The notes under the pieces: model-generated
Databases searched by the model: none
Seen by the model: only the letters and a program-made list of their open reading frames with translations
Told to the model about the DNA's origin: nothing
Program-made: the position numbers and the translations under genes
Shown: piece by piece, positions 18,168 to 26,249 of the stretch
Numbering within the stretch: the first letter of the stretch is position 1
How the letters are laid out: every line of letters begins with the position of its first letter
Assembly (NCBI RefSeq): GCF_001429185.1
Contig: NZ_LMIW01000001.1
Coordinates: 481,641-545,640 of the forward strand
Direction: 5' to 3'
Source of the DNA: Terrabacter sp. Root85
GTDB lineage: Bacteria > Actinomycetota > Actinomycetes > Actinomycetales > Dermatophilaceae
Length of the DNA stretch: 64,000 nt

Positions 18168-20785
18168 CTCCGCACGGGGCGGCCGGTGCCGTCACGACCG
18201 ACGGCCCGGCCGACCCCGTGCCCGTCGATGTCGCCACCGAGACCAAGACCAAGACGCTGAGCGAGACGCCGACCGAAACGCCGACCGAAGGACTGGACGT
18301 GACCAGAGACACCGCGGTGATCGCCGAGTCGGCGATGGTCCTCTCCGGCATCAGCAAGAACTACGACGGGGTCGCAGCGCTCACCGACGTCTCCCTGGAG
18401 ATCCGTCGGGGCGAGGTCCACGCCCTGCTGGGAGAGAACGGCGCGGGCAAGTCGACCCTCATGGGGGTCGCCTCCGGTGAGGTGAGCCCGGACGCCGGCA
18501 CCATCACCGGCGCGGGCCGGCTCATCGAGCGGCTGACACCCGCCCTGGCCACCGAGCTCGGCATCGCGATCGTCCACCAGCACCCAGCGGTGCTGCCCGA
18601 CCTCACCGTTGCCGAGAACCTCGTGGTCGCCGTGCCCGGTGCCGTCCTCGGAACCGGGGCGGAGCAGATCCGCACGATGCAGCAGATGCTGGCCGATGTC
18701 GGCTCGAGCGCCCACCTCGAGGACCGGGTCGGCAACCTCAGCGTCGCCCAGCGCCACCTCCTCGAGCTGGCCAAGGCGCTCGCGGTGGAGCCCGAGCTGC
18801 TCATCCTCGACGAGCCCACGGCCCCGCTGGGCGCCGACTCCGTCGACATGCTCTTCGAACGCGTGCGGCGGGCCGCAGCCACCGGCACCGCCGTCGTCTA
18901 CATCACGCACCGCCTCGCCGAGGTCCGCGAGCTGGCGGACCGCGTCACCGTGCTGCGCGACGGCAAGGTACGCGGCACTGCCGAGGTGGAGGCCATCAGC
19001 GACGATGAGCTTCTGTCGCTCATCGTCGGGCGCCAGCTCGAGTCGACCTTCCCGGTCAAGCCACCGCAGGACGAGCTGGGTGACGAGGTCCTCTCCGTGG
19101 ACGGGATCACGGGTGGCGGCTTCTCCGACGTCTCCTTCACGGCGCGCGCCGGTGAGATCATCGGCGTCTCGGGGATCGTGGGCAACGGCCAGAGCGAGGT
19201 GCTGCGGGCGCTCGCCGGGCTCACGGCCTTCTCCGGCTCGGTCACGGTCGGCGGCACGTCGCGGACATCGCGCGACCTGCGCAAGCGCTCGGCCTACCTC
19301 CCGGCCGACCGACACGACGAGGGCCTCATGATGACGCTCTCGGTCCGCGAGAACGCAGCCCTGTCCGCCCTGGACCGTCTCCGGGGTCGTGTCCTGCTGA
19401 GCCGCGGCCGGGAGGACGCCCTCGTCGGGGCGGAGCTCACCGCTCTCGACGTCAAGACCGCCTCAGCCGAGACCGTCGTCTCGGCCCTGTCCGGAGGGAA
19501 CCAGCAGAAGGTCGTGCTCGCCCGGGCCCTGCTCTCCCGCCCCGCCATCGTCCTGGCCGACGAGCCGACACAGGGCGTCGACGTCGGCGCGCGCGCGGAG
19601 ATCTACCGGATCCTGCGCGAGGTCTCTGCCGCGGGCGTGCCGGTCGTCGTCGCGTCCTCCGACGCCAAGGAGCTCGAAGGACTCTGCGACCGCGTCCTGG
19701 TCATGTCACGCGGAGCAGTGCTCGACGTCGTCGAGGGCGCTCAGGTCACCGAGGAACGACTCATCCACTCGGCAGTCAGTGCGACGGTGCACCAGGGCGG
19801 CGCCAGCCGGACGGTCAGCTCCGTCTCGACCCGGCGGAGCCGCTTCCTCACCGGGGACTATGCCCCGGTCGTCATCCTCGCGCTCGTCATGCTCCTTCTC
19901 GGCGCCTTCGTGCTGTCGCAGAACCCGCGATACCTCGCACCCTTCAACCTCACGTCGGTCATGACCTCGTGCGCGGCCCTCGGCTTCATCGCCCTCGGGC
20001 AGACGATCGTTCTCATGACCGGGGGAATCGACCTCTCCGTGGGACCGCTCGCCGGTTTCCTGGTCGTCGTCGGCTCGTTCTTCCTGACCGCCGAGAAATC
20101 GGCCGCGGTCATGGCGCTGGGACTGGTCGTCATGCTGGCGGTCGCCGCCGCCACCGGCGCCGCCAACGGCAGCCTGATCCGCTTCGCCAAGTTCACCCCG
20201 GTGGCGGCCACACTGGCGAGCTACATCGGCATCCAGGGCCTCAGCTACCTTCTCCGGGACTCGCCCGGAGGGAACATCGCGATCTCGGTCACCCGTCTCG
20301 TCAAGACCAAGATCGGCCCCGTACCGGTCGTCTTCCTGCTGCTCGTCGTCACTGCCGTGGTGCTCGAGTACGCCCTGCGCAGGCGGGGCCCCGGCCTGCG
20401 GCTGCGCGCCATCGGATCCGACGAGGACGCCGCCCGCCGGGTCGGGATCAACGTCAGCCGCACTGCGGTCCTGGCCTACGTCGCCGCCTCCTGCTTCGTC
20501 TTCCTCGGCTCCATCGTGCTGCTCGGCCAGCTCGGCATCGGTGACCCGGCTCAGGGCGTGGGCTACACCCTGAGCAGCATCACCGCGGTGGTCCTCGGTG
20601 GCACCAGCCTCCTGGGCGGTCGTGGCACGTTCATCGGCACGCTGCTCGGCGCCGGGCTCATCGTCCAGGTCTTCAACGCCATGGTCTTCCTCGACCTGTC
20701 GCAGACGTGGCAGTACTTCTTCCAGGGCGCCCTCATCGTGGCTGCCGCCGTCATCTACAGCCAAGTGCGCCGGGTCAGGGCCTGA
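18164..20785 (+). CDS. Fused ABC ATPase (two NBDs) plus permease, RbsA-RbsC fusion
   Basis: An 873-residue single chain. A Thr/Glu-rich linker occupies about residues 1-50. NBD1 (about 55-285) has Walker A GENGAGKST, a degenerate signature LSVAQ and Walker B LLILDEPT. NBD2 (about 300-530) lacks a proper Walker A (GIVGNGQSE), as is usual in this family, but keeps LSGGNQQKVVLARAL and IVLADEPTQGVDVG. Residues about 565-873 form a full BPD_transp_2 permease (GQTIVLMTGGIDLSVG, VVLGGTSLLGGRG). RbsA and RbsC are normally separate; there is no frameshift at the junction. GTG start, coupled to the binding-protein stop; a later GTG at 18299 is possible. Confidence 0.88.
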   Translation: MTPHGAAGAVTTDGPADPVPVDVATETKTKTLSETPTETPTEGLDVTRDTAVIAESAMVLSGISKNYDGVAALTDVSLEIRRGEVHALLGENGAGKSTLMGVASGEVSPDAGTITGAGRLIERLTPALATELGIAIVHQHPAVLPDLTVAENLVVAVPGAVLGTGAEQIRTMQQMLADVGSSAHLEDRVGNLSVAQRHLLELAKALAVEPELLILDEPTAPLGADSVDMLFERVRRAAATGTAVVYITHRLAEVRELADRVTVLRDGKVRGTAEVEAISDDELLSLIVGRQLESTFPVKPPQDELGDEVLSVDGITGGGFSDVSFTARAGEIIGVSGIVGNGQSEVLRALAGLTAFSGSVTVGGTSRTSRDLRKRSAYLPADRHDEGLMMTLSVRENAALSALDRLRGRVLLSRGREDALVGAELTALDVKTASAETVVSALSGGNQQKVVLARALLSRPAIVLADEPTQGVDVGARAEIYRILREVSAAGVPVVVASSDAKELEGLCDRVLVMSRGAVLDVVEGAQVTEERLIHSAVSATVHQGGASRTVSSVSTRRSRFLTGDYAPVVILALVMLLLGAFVLSQNPRYLAPFNLTSVMTSCAALGFIALGQTIVLMTGGIDLSVGPLAGFLVVVGSFFLTAEKSAAVMALGLVVMLAVAAATGAANGSLIRFAKFTPVAATLASYIGIQGLSYLLRDSPGGNIAISVTRLVKTKIGPVPVVFLLLVVTAVVLEYALRRRGPGLRLRAIGSDEDAARRVGINVSRTAVLAYVAASCFVFLGSIVLLGQLGIGDPAQGVGYTLSSITAVVLGGTSLLGGRGTFIGTLLGAGLIVQVFNAMVFLDLSQTWQYFFQGALIVAAAVIYSQVRRVRA

Positions 20786-20872
20786 CAGCGCTCGACACCA
20801 TCACCAGACCTTCGAATCACCCTGCGGGCCAAGGCGGTCCGTCATCCAACGACAACCACCGAGGAGACTCAA

Positions 20873-21949
20873 GTGCGCGCAGCACGCTTCCACGGACAGT
20901 CCGACATCCGCATCGAGGACGTCGGATCCCCTGAGATCAAGGCGCCCGACGAGGTCCTCGTCGAGGTCCTCTGGTGCGGCATCTGCGGCACCGACCTGCA
21001 CGAGTACCTCGTGGGCCCCATCGTCACCCCGACCACGCCGCACCCCCTGACCGGGGTGACCCTCCCCCAGACGCTCGGGCACGAGTTCTCCGCGCGGGTC
21101 GTGGAGGTGGGCGCGCAGGTCACCGACGTGGCCGTGGGCGACCGGGTGAGCATCATGCCTGCGATCGTCTGCGGCCGATGCACCTTCTGCCGGCAGGGAC
21201 TCGGTCACCTGTGCGTCCGGTTCGCCTGCACCGGGCTCTCCGCCGAGACCGGGGGCCTCGCCCAGTACGCCGTGCTCAAGGAGTACCAGGTCTCGACCCT
21301 CCCCGACGAGGTGTCGGACGTGGAGGGTGCCGTCGTCGAGCCGGCCAGCGTGGCGGCATACGGCATCGACAGGGTCGGGATCCGTGGTGGCGACATCGTG
21401 CTCGTCACCGGCGCCGGCCCCATCGGCGTGCTGTCGGCCCTCTACGCCGATGCCCTCGGCGCTGCGACCGTCGTGATCGCCGAACCCAATCCCAACCGCG
21501 CAGCGCTCGCGGCCTCCCTCGACGTCGGTCCGGTCCTCGACCCGACCTCGGACGGGTTCGCCGAGTCGATCGCACAGCTCACCCGAGGCGCCGGCGTCGA
21601 CGTGGTCGCCGAGTGCTCGGGCAGCACCCCGGGCCTGACCACGGCGATGAACAGTGTGCGCACGCGTGGCTCGATCGTGCAGACCGGCCTGCACACCAAG
21701 CCGGCCACCATCGACGCGATGCGGCTGTCGGAGAAGGACATCAGCTACGTCGGCAGCTGGTGCTACCTCATCACCGACTGGCCCCGCATCATCCGGCTCA
21801 TCGCCTCGGGGAAGTACCCCGTCGCCAAGGCCGTCACGGCCCAGATCGAGCTGGAGCGGGTCGTCCCGGACGGCTTCGACGTCCTCGTGAACCCGTCGGG
21901 CGACCAGCTCAAGATCCTCGTCTCACCGACCGGCGCGACGCCGGCCTGA
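20873..21949 (+). CDS. MDR zinc-dependent dehydrogenase 3 (2,3-butanediol/threonine dehydrogenase-like)
   Basis: A 358-residue MDR. The catalytic site is CGICGTDLHEY and GHEFSARVVEVG, the structural-zinc loop is VCGRCTFCRQGLGHLC, and VLVTGAGPIGVLSALYA binds NAD. The insertion after GTDLHEY (GPIVTPTTPHPLTG) is typical of (R,R)-butanediol dehydrogenases. GAGGAG is six bases before the GTG. Together with the E1 genes downstream this is compatible with oxidation of butanediol-like substrates to acetoin-like ketones, but polyol dehydrogenases share the same features. Confidence 0.85.
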   Translation: MRAARFHGQSDIRIEDVGSPEIKAPDEVLVEVLWCGICGTDLHEYLVGPIVTPTTPHPLTGVTLPQTLGHEFSARVVEVGAQVTDVAVGDRVSIMPAIVCGRCTFCRQGLGHLCVRFACTGLSAETGGLAQYAVLKEYQVSTLPDEVSDVEGAVVEPASVAAYGIDRVGIRGGDIVLVTGAGPIGVLSALYADALGAATVVIAEPNPNRAALAASLDVGPVLDPTSDGFAESIAQLTRGAGVDVVAECSGSTPGLTTAMNSVRTRGSIVQTGLHTKPATIDAMRLSEKDISYVGSWCYLITDWPRIIRLIASGKYPVAKAVTAQIELERVVPDGFDVLVNPSGDQLKILVSPTGATPA

Positions 21950-22022
21950 CCGGGGCCACGACCCTGCGCCACCGGCCGCGACCGACCAGCTGCCGATCCA
22001 TCCACGTTCTCGAGGAGTAGTC

Positions 22023-23429
22023 ATGGTGTCACCGACGTACGGCACGAACGCGGTCGACTGGGAGAGTCGCCTGGACCTGGACCGGCTGCGCCGCGAGCGC
22101 CTGGCCCGGCTCAAGGCGGAGCTCGACCGGTCGGACCTCGGCGCCCTGCTGACCTTCGACTTCCACAACATCCGCTACATGACCGCGACCCACATCGGGA
22201 CATGGGCGATGGACAAGATGATCCGTTTCGCCATTCTCCCCCGCGGGGGGGACCCCGTCCTGTGGGACTTCGGGTCGGCCGCCCGTCACCACCAGCTGCA
22301 GTCGACCTGGCTCGACGAGCCGCACGCGGCTGCGGGTCGGGGAGACCACTACGGCGCCCGCGCGGGCATCTCCACGCTGCGCGGCGCGATCTCCCCCGGG
22401 GCACGGCGCGCCGCGGACGTGGCCGCCAAGGTCGCCCAGGTGATGCGCGACTTCGGGCTCGACGGCCAGGCCATCGGCGTCGACATCGTCGAGCCGCCGG
22501 TCCTCTTCGCGCTCGAGGCGGCGGGTTTCCACGTCGTCGACGGACAGCAGGTCTTCCTCGAGGCGAGGCGGATCAAGACCGGGGACGAGATCGGCCTGCT
22601 CACGCAGGCAGCGTCGATGGTGGACGCTGCCTACGAGAACCTCTACGAGTTCCTCCGTCCGGGCGTCCGTGAGAACGAGTGCGTCGGCCTGGTGAGCAAG
22701 ACGCTCTACGACCTCGGTTCGGAGCATGTCGAGGGGGTCAATGCCATCTCGGGAGAACGGTGCTCACCGCACCCACACGTCTTCACCGACCGGCTGATCC
22801 GGCCCGGCGACCCGGCCTTCTTCGACATCCTGCACAGCCACATGGGCTACCGGACCTGCTACTACCGGACCTTCGCCGTGGGCAGCGCATCACGGGCTCA
22901 GCGCGACGCGTACACCATCTGTCGCGAGCTGATGGACCGGGCGATCGACATCGTCAAGCCCGGCGTGACGACGGCTGACGTCGTCGCCCTGTGGCCCACT
23001 GCGCAGGAGTTCGGCTTCGCCGACGAGGAGGCGGCCTTCGCGCTCCAGTACGGCCACGGCGTGGGCCTGTCGATCTGGGAGCGGCCGATCTTCAGTCGCC
23101 TCACCTCCTTCGACAGCCCGGAGACGCTGGAGGAGGGCATGGTCTTCGCCCTCGAGACCTACTGGCCAGCGGCCGACGGCTGGGGGGCGGCCCGGATCGA
23201 GGAGGAGGTCGTCGTGACCGCCACGGGCTGCGAGGTCATCACGAAGTTCCCTGCCGAGGAGCTGCTCGTGGCCGGCAAGCGCTACTTCACGACCGGCGGA
23301 CACCTGCCGACGATGCGCGACAGCCAGTCCCACCTCAACCGCGCGCCGCGCGCCACCGACGCCGACTCCGGCGCCGACGCCGACGCCAGCACGAGGAACA
23401 GCTCCACCCCGGCGGAGGTCGGCGCATGA
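22023..23429 (+). CDS. M24-family (creatinase / Xaa-Pro dipeptidase fold) protein with altered metal site
   Basis: A 468-residue protein with an N-terminal creatinase_N-like domain (FHNIRYMTATHIG) and a C-terminal pita-bread domain. The expected metal ligands are D268 (FFDIL), the residue 11 later, H345 (YGHGVGLSI), E378 (FALETYW) and the Glu run at 393-395 (RIEEEVV). The second position, normally Asp in GYxxDxTRT, is Cys279 (GYRTCYYRT). A non-peptidase role like creatinase, which needs no metal, is therefore more likely than proteolysis. GAGGAG precedes the ATG, and the stop overlaps the E1 alpha start. Confidence 0.8.
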   Translation: MVSPTYGTNAVDWESRLDLDRLRRERLARLKAELDRSDLGALLTFDFHNIRYMTATHIGTWAMDKMIRFAILPRGGDPVLWDFGSAARHHQLQSTWLDEPHAAAGRGDHYGARAGISTLRGAISPGARRAADVAAKVAQVMRDFGLDGQAIGVDIVEPPVLFALEAAGFHVVDGQQVFLEARRIKTGDEIGLLTQAASMVDAAYENLYEFLRPGVRENECVGLVSKTLYDLGSEHVEGVNAISGERCSPHPHVFTDRLIRPGDPAFFDILHSHMGYRTCYYRTFAVGSASRAQRDAYTICRELMDRAIDIVKPGVTTADVVALWPTAQEFGFADEEAAFALQYGHGVGLSIWERPIFSRLTSFDSPETLEEGMVFALETYWPAADGWGAARIEEEVVVTATGCEVITKFPAEELLVAGKRYFTTGGHLPTMRDSQSHLNRAPRATDADSGADADASTRNSSTPAEVGA

Positions 23430-24490
23430 GACTGCCCCTGGCGGAGCACCGTTACGGCGAGCACGGCGTCGTGCTCCCACCGGAGCGCAGCGACAGCAAC
23501 GACGCCCTCGATGTCGACCTGGACATGCGGCGACAGCTCTACCGCTCGATGCGAGAGATGCGGACCTTCGAGAAGCGCGCCTACGACCTCTTCATGAAAC
23601 AGTTGGTCAAGGGCACGAGCCACTTGTCGCTCGGCATGGAGGCGATCGCGGCGGGTTTCGGAGCCGCCATGCAGGAGGACGACTACACCTTCGCCACGTA
23701 CCGCGGCCACGCACACACCCTCGCGAGGGGCGTGCCGATGACACCGGTGCTCGCCGAGCTGCTCGGACGGGCCAACGGCCTGATGGGAGGCAAGGGCGGT
23801 TCGATGCACCTCACGAGCGTCGAGCACGGGATGATGGGCTCCTACGCCATCATCGGGGCCCACCTGACGATCGCCAACGGAGCTGCGTGGTCCGCGCAGT
23901 ACCGCGGGTCGGGCCAGGTGGCCGTCTGCTTCTTCGGCGACGGGACCACCAACATCGGCGCCTTCCACGAGGCCCTCAACTACGCCGCGGTGTACCGCCT
24001 GCCGGTCGTCTTCGTGTGCGAGAACAACCTCTACATGGAGTACACGTCCATCCGCGACATCACCGCCGTCGCGCACCCGGCGGCCGACCGGGCCGCGGCG
24101 TACGGACTCGAGTCGATCGTCGTCGACGGCAACGACGCCGACGCCGTCCACCTCGCCGCGCTCGAAGCTCTCGACCGGGCGCGCTCGGGCCGGGGCCCCT
24201 CGCTCGTCGAGGCCCTGACCTACCGCCACGGAGGGCACTCGCGCGCCGACCCCGGGAAGTACCGTCCCACCGGTGAGGTCGACGCCTGGAAGGCGTACGA
24301 CCCACTCACGATCTACCGCGAGCGACTGGGGCGGCTCGGCGTGTCGGAAGCCGAGCTCGACGCCATGGACGCGACGGCTCTCGCGCTCGTCGATGCGGCC
24401 ACCGAGGGAGCCATCGCCGGCGAGCTCCCCTCTCCCGAGAGCGCGTTCACCGATGTCTGGGCTGATGGAGGATGGTCATGGCGCAACTGA
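23426..24490 (+). CDS. Thiamine-diphosphate-dependent dehydrogenase E1 component, alpha subunit
   Basis: A 354-residue E1 alpha of the pyruvate/acetoin/branched-chain dehydrogenase group. The ThDP motif GDGTTNIGAFHEALN ... CENN lies at about residues 171-201, GKGGSMHLTS is in the active-site region, and TYRHGGHSRADPGKYR holds the phosphorylation-loop-like histidines. Small size and GGKGGSMH favour the acetoin-dehydrogenase AcoA group, but substrate cannot be fixed by sequence. The ATG overlaps the preceding stop (ATGA). It forms a heterotetramer with the following gene product. Confidence 0.88.
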   Translation: MRLPLAEHRYGEHGVVLPPERSDSNDALDVDLDMRRQLYRSMREMRTFEKRAYDLFMKQLVKGTSHLSLGMEAIAAGFGAAMQEDDYTFATYRGHAHTLARGVPMTPVLAELLGRANGLMGGKGGSMHLTSVEHGMMGSYAIIGAHLTIANGAAWSAQYRGSGQVAVCFFGDGTTNIGAFHEALNYAAVYRLPVVFVCENNLYMEYTSIRDITAVAHPAADRAAAYGLESIVVDGNDADAVHLAALEALDRARSGRGPSLVEALTYRHGGHSRADPGKYRPTGEVDAWKAYDPLTIYRERLGRLGVSEAELDAMDATALALVDAATEGAIAGELPSPESAFTDVWADGGWSWRN

Positions 24491-25455
24491 GCTACCGAGA
24501 TGCCGTCGCGCGCGGCATCGCACAGGAGATGCGCCGCGACGAGCGGGTCGTCGTCGTGGGCGAGGACATCGCCGGGGCCGGCGGCGTCTTCAAGACGACG
24601 GTCGGCCTGCTCGACGAGTTCGGCCCGAAGCGGGTCATCGACACACCCATCAGTGAGCAGGCCATCCTCGGCGCGGCCATGGGCGCGGCGATGACCGGGC
24701 TACGACCGGTGGCGGAGATCATGTTCTCGGACTTCTTCGCCGTGTGCTGGGACATCGTGGTGAACCAGATCGCCAAGACGCGCTACATGACGGCGGGTCA
24801 GGTGACCATGCCACTCGTCATCAAGACGGGCAACGGCGGTGGCCTGCGCTTCGGAGCCCAGCACTCGCAGTCGATCGAGAACTGGGCCATGGCCATCCCG
24901 GGGCTCAAGGTCGTGACGCCGTCGACCGCCGAGGACGTCGTCGGCCTGATGGCCGCGGCCATCCGGGACGACGACCCGGTGATCTTCTGCGAGCACAAGG
25001 GTCTGTATGCCGCCAAGGGCGAGGTGCCCGACGGCGAGATCATCGACACGCTCGGCACCGCCAAGGTGCGCCGCCCCGGTCGCGACGCGACCATCCTGGC
25101 GCTCGGCATGATGGTGCCGAGGGCGCTGGCCGCTGCGGAGGACCTGGCCACCCGCGGCATCGATGCCGAGGTCATCGACGTGCGCTCCCTCGTACCACTC
25201 GACACCCGGACGATCCTCGACTCGGTCGCCAGGACCGGCAGGCTCTTCACCGTCGAGGAGAACCCCCAGCTGCTCGGCTGGGGTGCCGAGATCGCGTCGC
25301 TCGTCGCCGACGAGGCGTTCTGGGACCTCGACGGACCGGTGCAGAGGATCACGACCCCGCACATCCCGCTGCCGTCCGCCGACTCCCTGGAGGACCTCGT
25401 CATGCCGTCCGCCGAGAGCGTCGCCAGGACCGTCGAGAAGGCGCTGCAGTCGTGA
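24478..25455 (+). CDS. Thiamine-dependent dehydrogenase E1 component, beta subunit
   Basis: A 325-residue E1 beta (transketolase central plus C-terminal domains): VVVGEDIAGAGGVFKTT, DTPISEQAILGAAMGAAMTG, AQHSQSIENW with the active-site His pair, and a C-terminal region EVIDVRSLVPLD. It completes the alpha2beta2 decarboxylase. The second ATG (24478) was chosen over 24472 because GGAGG lies six bases before it. It overlaps the alpha gene by 13 bases, and its stop overlaps the GTG of the E2-like gene. Confidence 0.9.
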   Translation: MAQLSYRDAVARGIAQEMRRDERVVVVGEDIAGAGGVFKTTVGLLDEFGPKRVIDTPISEQAILGAAMGAAMTGLRPVAEIMFSDFFAVCWDIVVNQIAKTRYMTAGQVTMPLVIKTGNGGGLRFGAQHSQSIENWAMAIPGLKVVTPSTAEDVVGLMAAAIRDDDPVIFCEHKGLYAAKGEVPDGEIIDTLGTAKVRRPGRDATILALGMMVPRALAAAEDLATRGIDAEVIDVRSLVPLDTRTILDSVARTGRLFTVEENPQLLGWGAEIASLVADEAFWDLDGPVQRITTPHIPLPSADSLEDLVMPSAESVARTVEKALQS

Positions 25456-26249
25456 GCGTGCCGCCGTCGCTGGCGCCCTTCCTCCCCGGGGGTCGGCCGG
25501 CCCCTCGCGCTTCAGGTGGCCACCGCCCCCGGCAGGTGCACTCTCCCCGGGTGCGCCGTCTGGCGCACGACCGGGGCGTCCACCTCGGGGGACTCACCGG
25601 CACCGGTCCGCGCGGCCGGGTCACGACGGACGACGTGAACCGGGCGGCCTCGATGGCGGAGCTCCCGCTCGCCTCTCCGGTCGCCGCTCCCGGCACGGTG
25701 CGCGCTTGCCACACCGCGGTCACCGAGGTGGAGGTCACCCGTCTGACGACCTCACCTGACCTGCTCGCCTGCCTCGTCGAGTCGTCGGTCCGGACGGTCC
25801 GGTCCGTCCGCGCGGCGACGGCCGAGGTCGTCCGTACGACGGTGTCGGTGCACGGGCCGCCCGGGGGCGCGCCACGGACGGTCGTCAACGCCCACGACCT
25901 CGGAGTGCAGGGGATCCAGCGGGTCCTCGGAGCCGCAGACACACCCCTGAACGGCTCTGAGGGGCAGGCCTCCCGGCCCGAGCTGTCGGTCCACGACCTC
26001 CGGGGAACCGGCGTCCTGTTCGACGTCCCCGTGCTCGAGGACAGCGTGGTCGTCGCGCTCTCGTTCGGAGACGTCGTCGACCGGCCCACCGTCGTCGAGC
26101 TCCCCGACGGTGGACGCGGGATCGGGATCGGCTCCTTCGTGCACCTCGCTCTCACCGTCGACGAGCATCTGGCCGGTGCCAGCGCAGCGCGGCTGCTCGC
26201 CCAGGTGCGTCAGCGCCTCGAGGCCCACGAGAGCGGGAGGTCGTCGTGA
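25452..26249 (+). CDS. Degenerate E2-like protein: peripheral-subunit-binding domain plus eroded acyltransferase domain, no lipoyl domain
   Basis: A 265-residue protein in the E2 position. Residues about 30-65 (SPRVRRLAHDRGVHLGGLTG then TGPRGRVTTDDV) are a textbook E1/E3-binding domain. The rest aligns loosely with the E2 catalytic domain (VVNAHDLGVQGIQRVLG, GIGIGSFVHLALTVDEHLAGA). The catalytic DHRxxDG motif is replaced by DEHLAGA at about residues 237-243, so the His-Asp pair is displaced or lost. No lipoyl domain with a DK motif precedes the binding domain. It may be a scaffold only, needing lipoyl carriers from another complex. GTG start in GTGA overlap. Confidence 0.75.
   Translation: MSVPPSLAPFLPGGRPAPRASGGHRPRQVHSPRVRRLAHDRGVHLGGLTGTGPRGRVTTDDVNRAASMAELPLASPVAAPGTVRACHTAVTEVEVTRLTTSPDLLACLVESSVRTVRSVRAATAEVVRTTVSVHGPPGGAPRTVVNAHDLGVQGIQRVLGAADTPLNGSEGQASRPELSVHDLRGTGVLFDVPVLEDSVVVALSFGDVVDRPTVVELPDGGRGIGIGSFVHLALTVDEHLAGASAARLLAQVRQRLEAHESGRSS

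Noticed and set aside
22023-23429. M24 protein as the DMSP lyase DddP
   Set aside because: As I recall it, DddP has an Asp-x-Asp plus a further Asp at the metal site; here only one of these is present (D268, with C279 at the second position), and no other DMSP genes are near.
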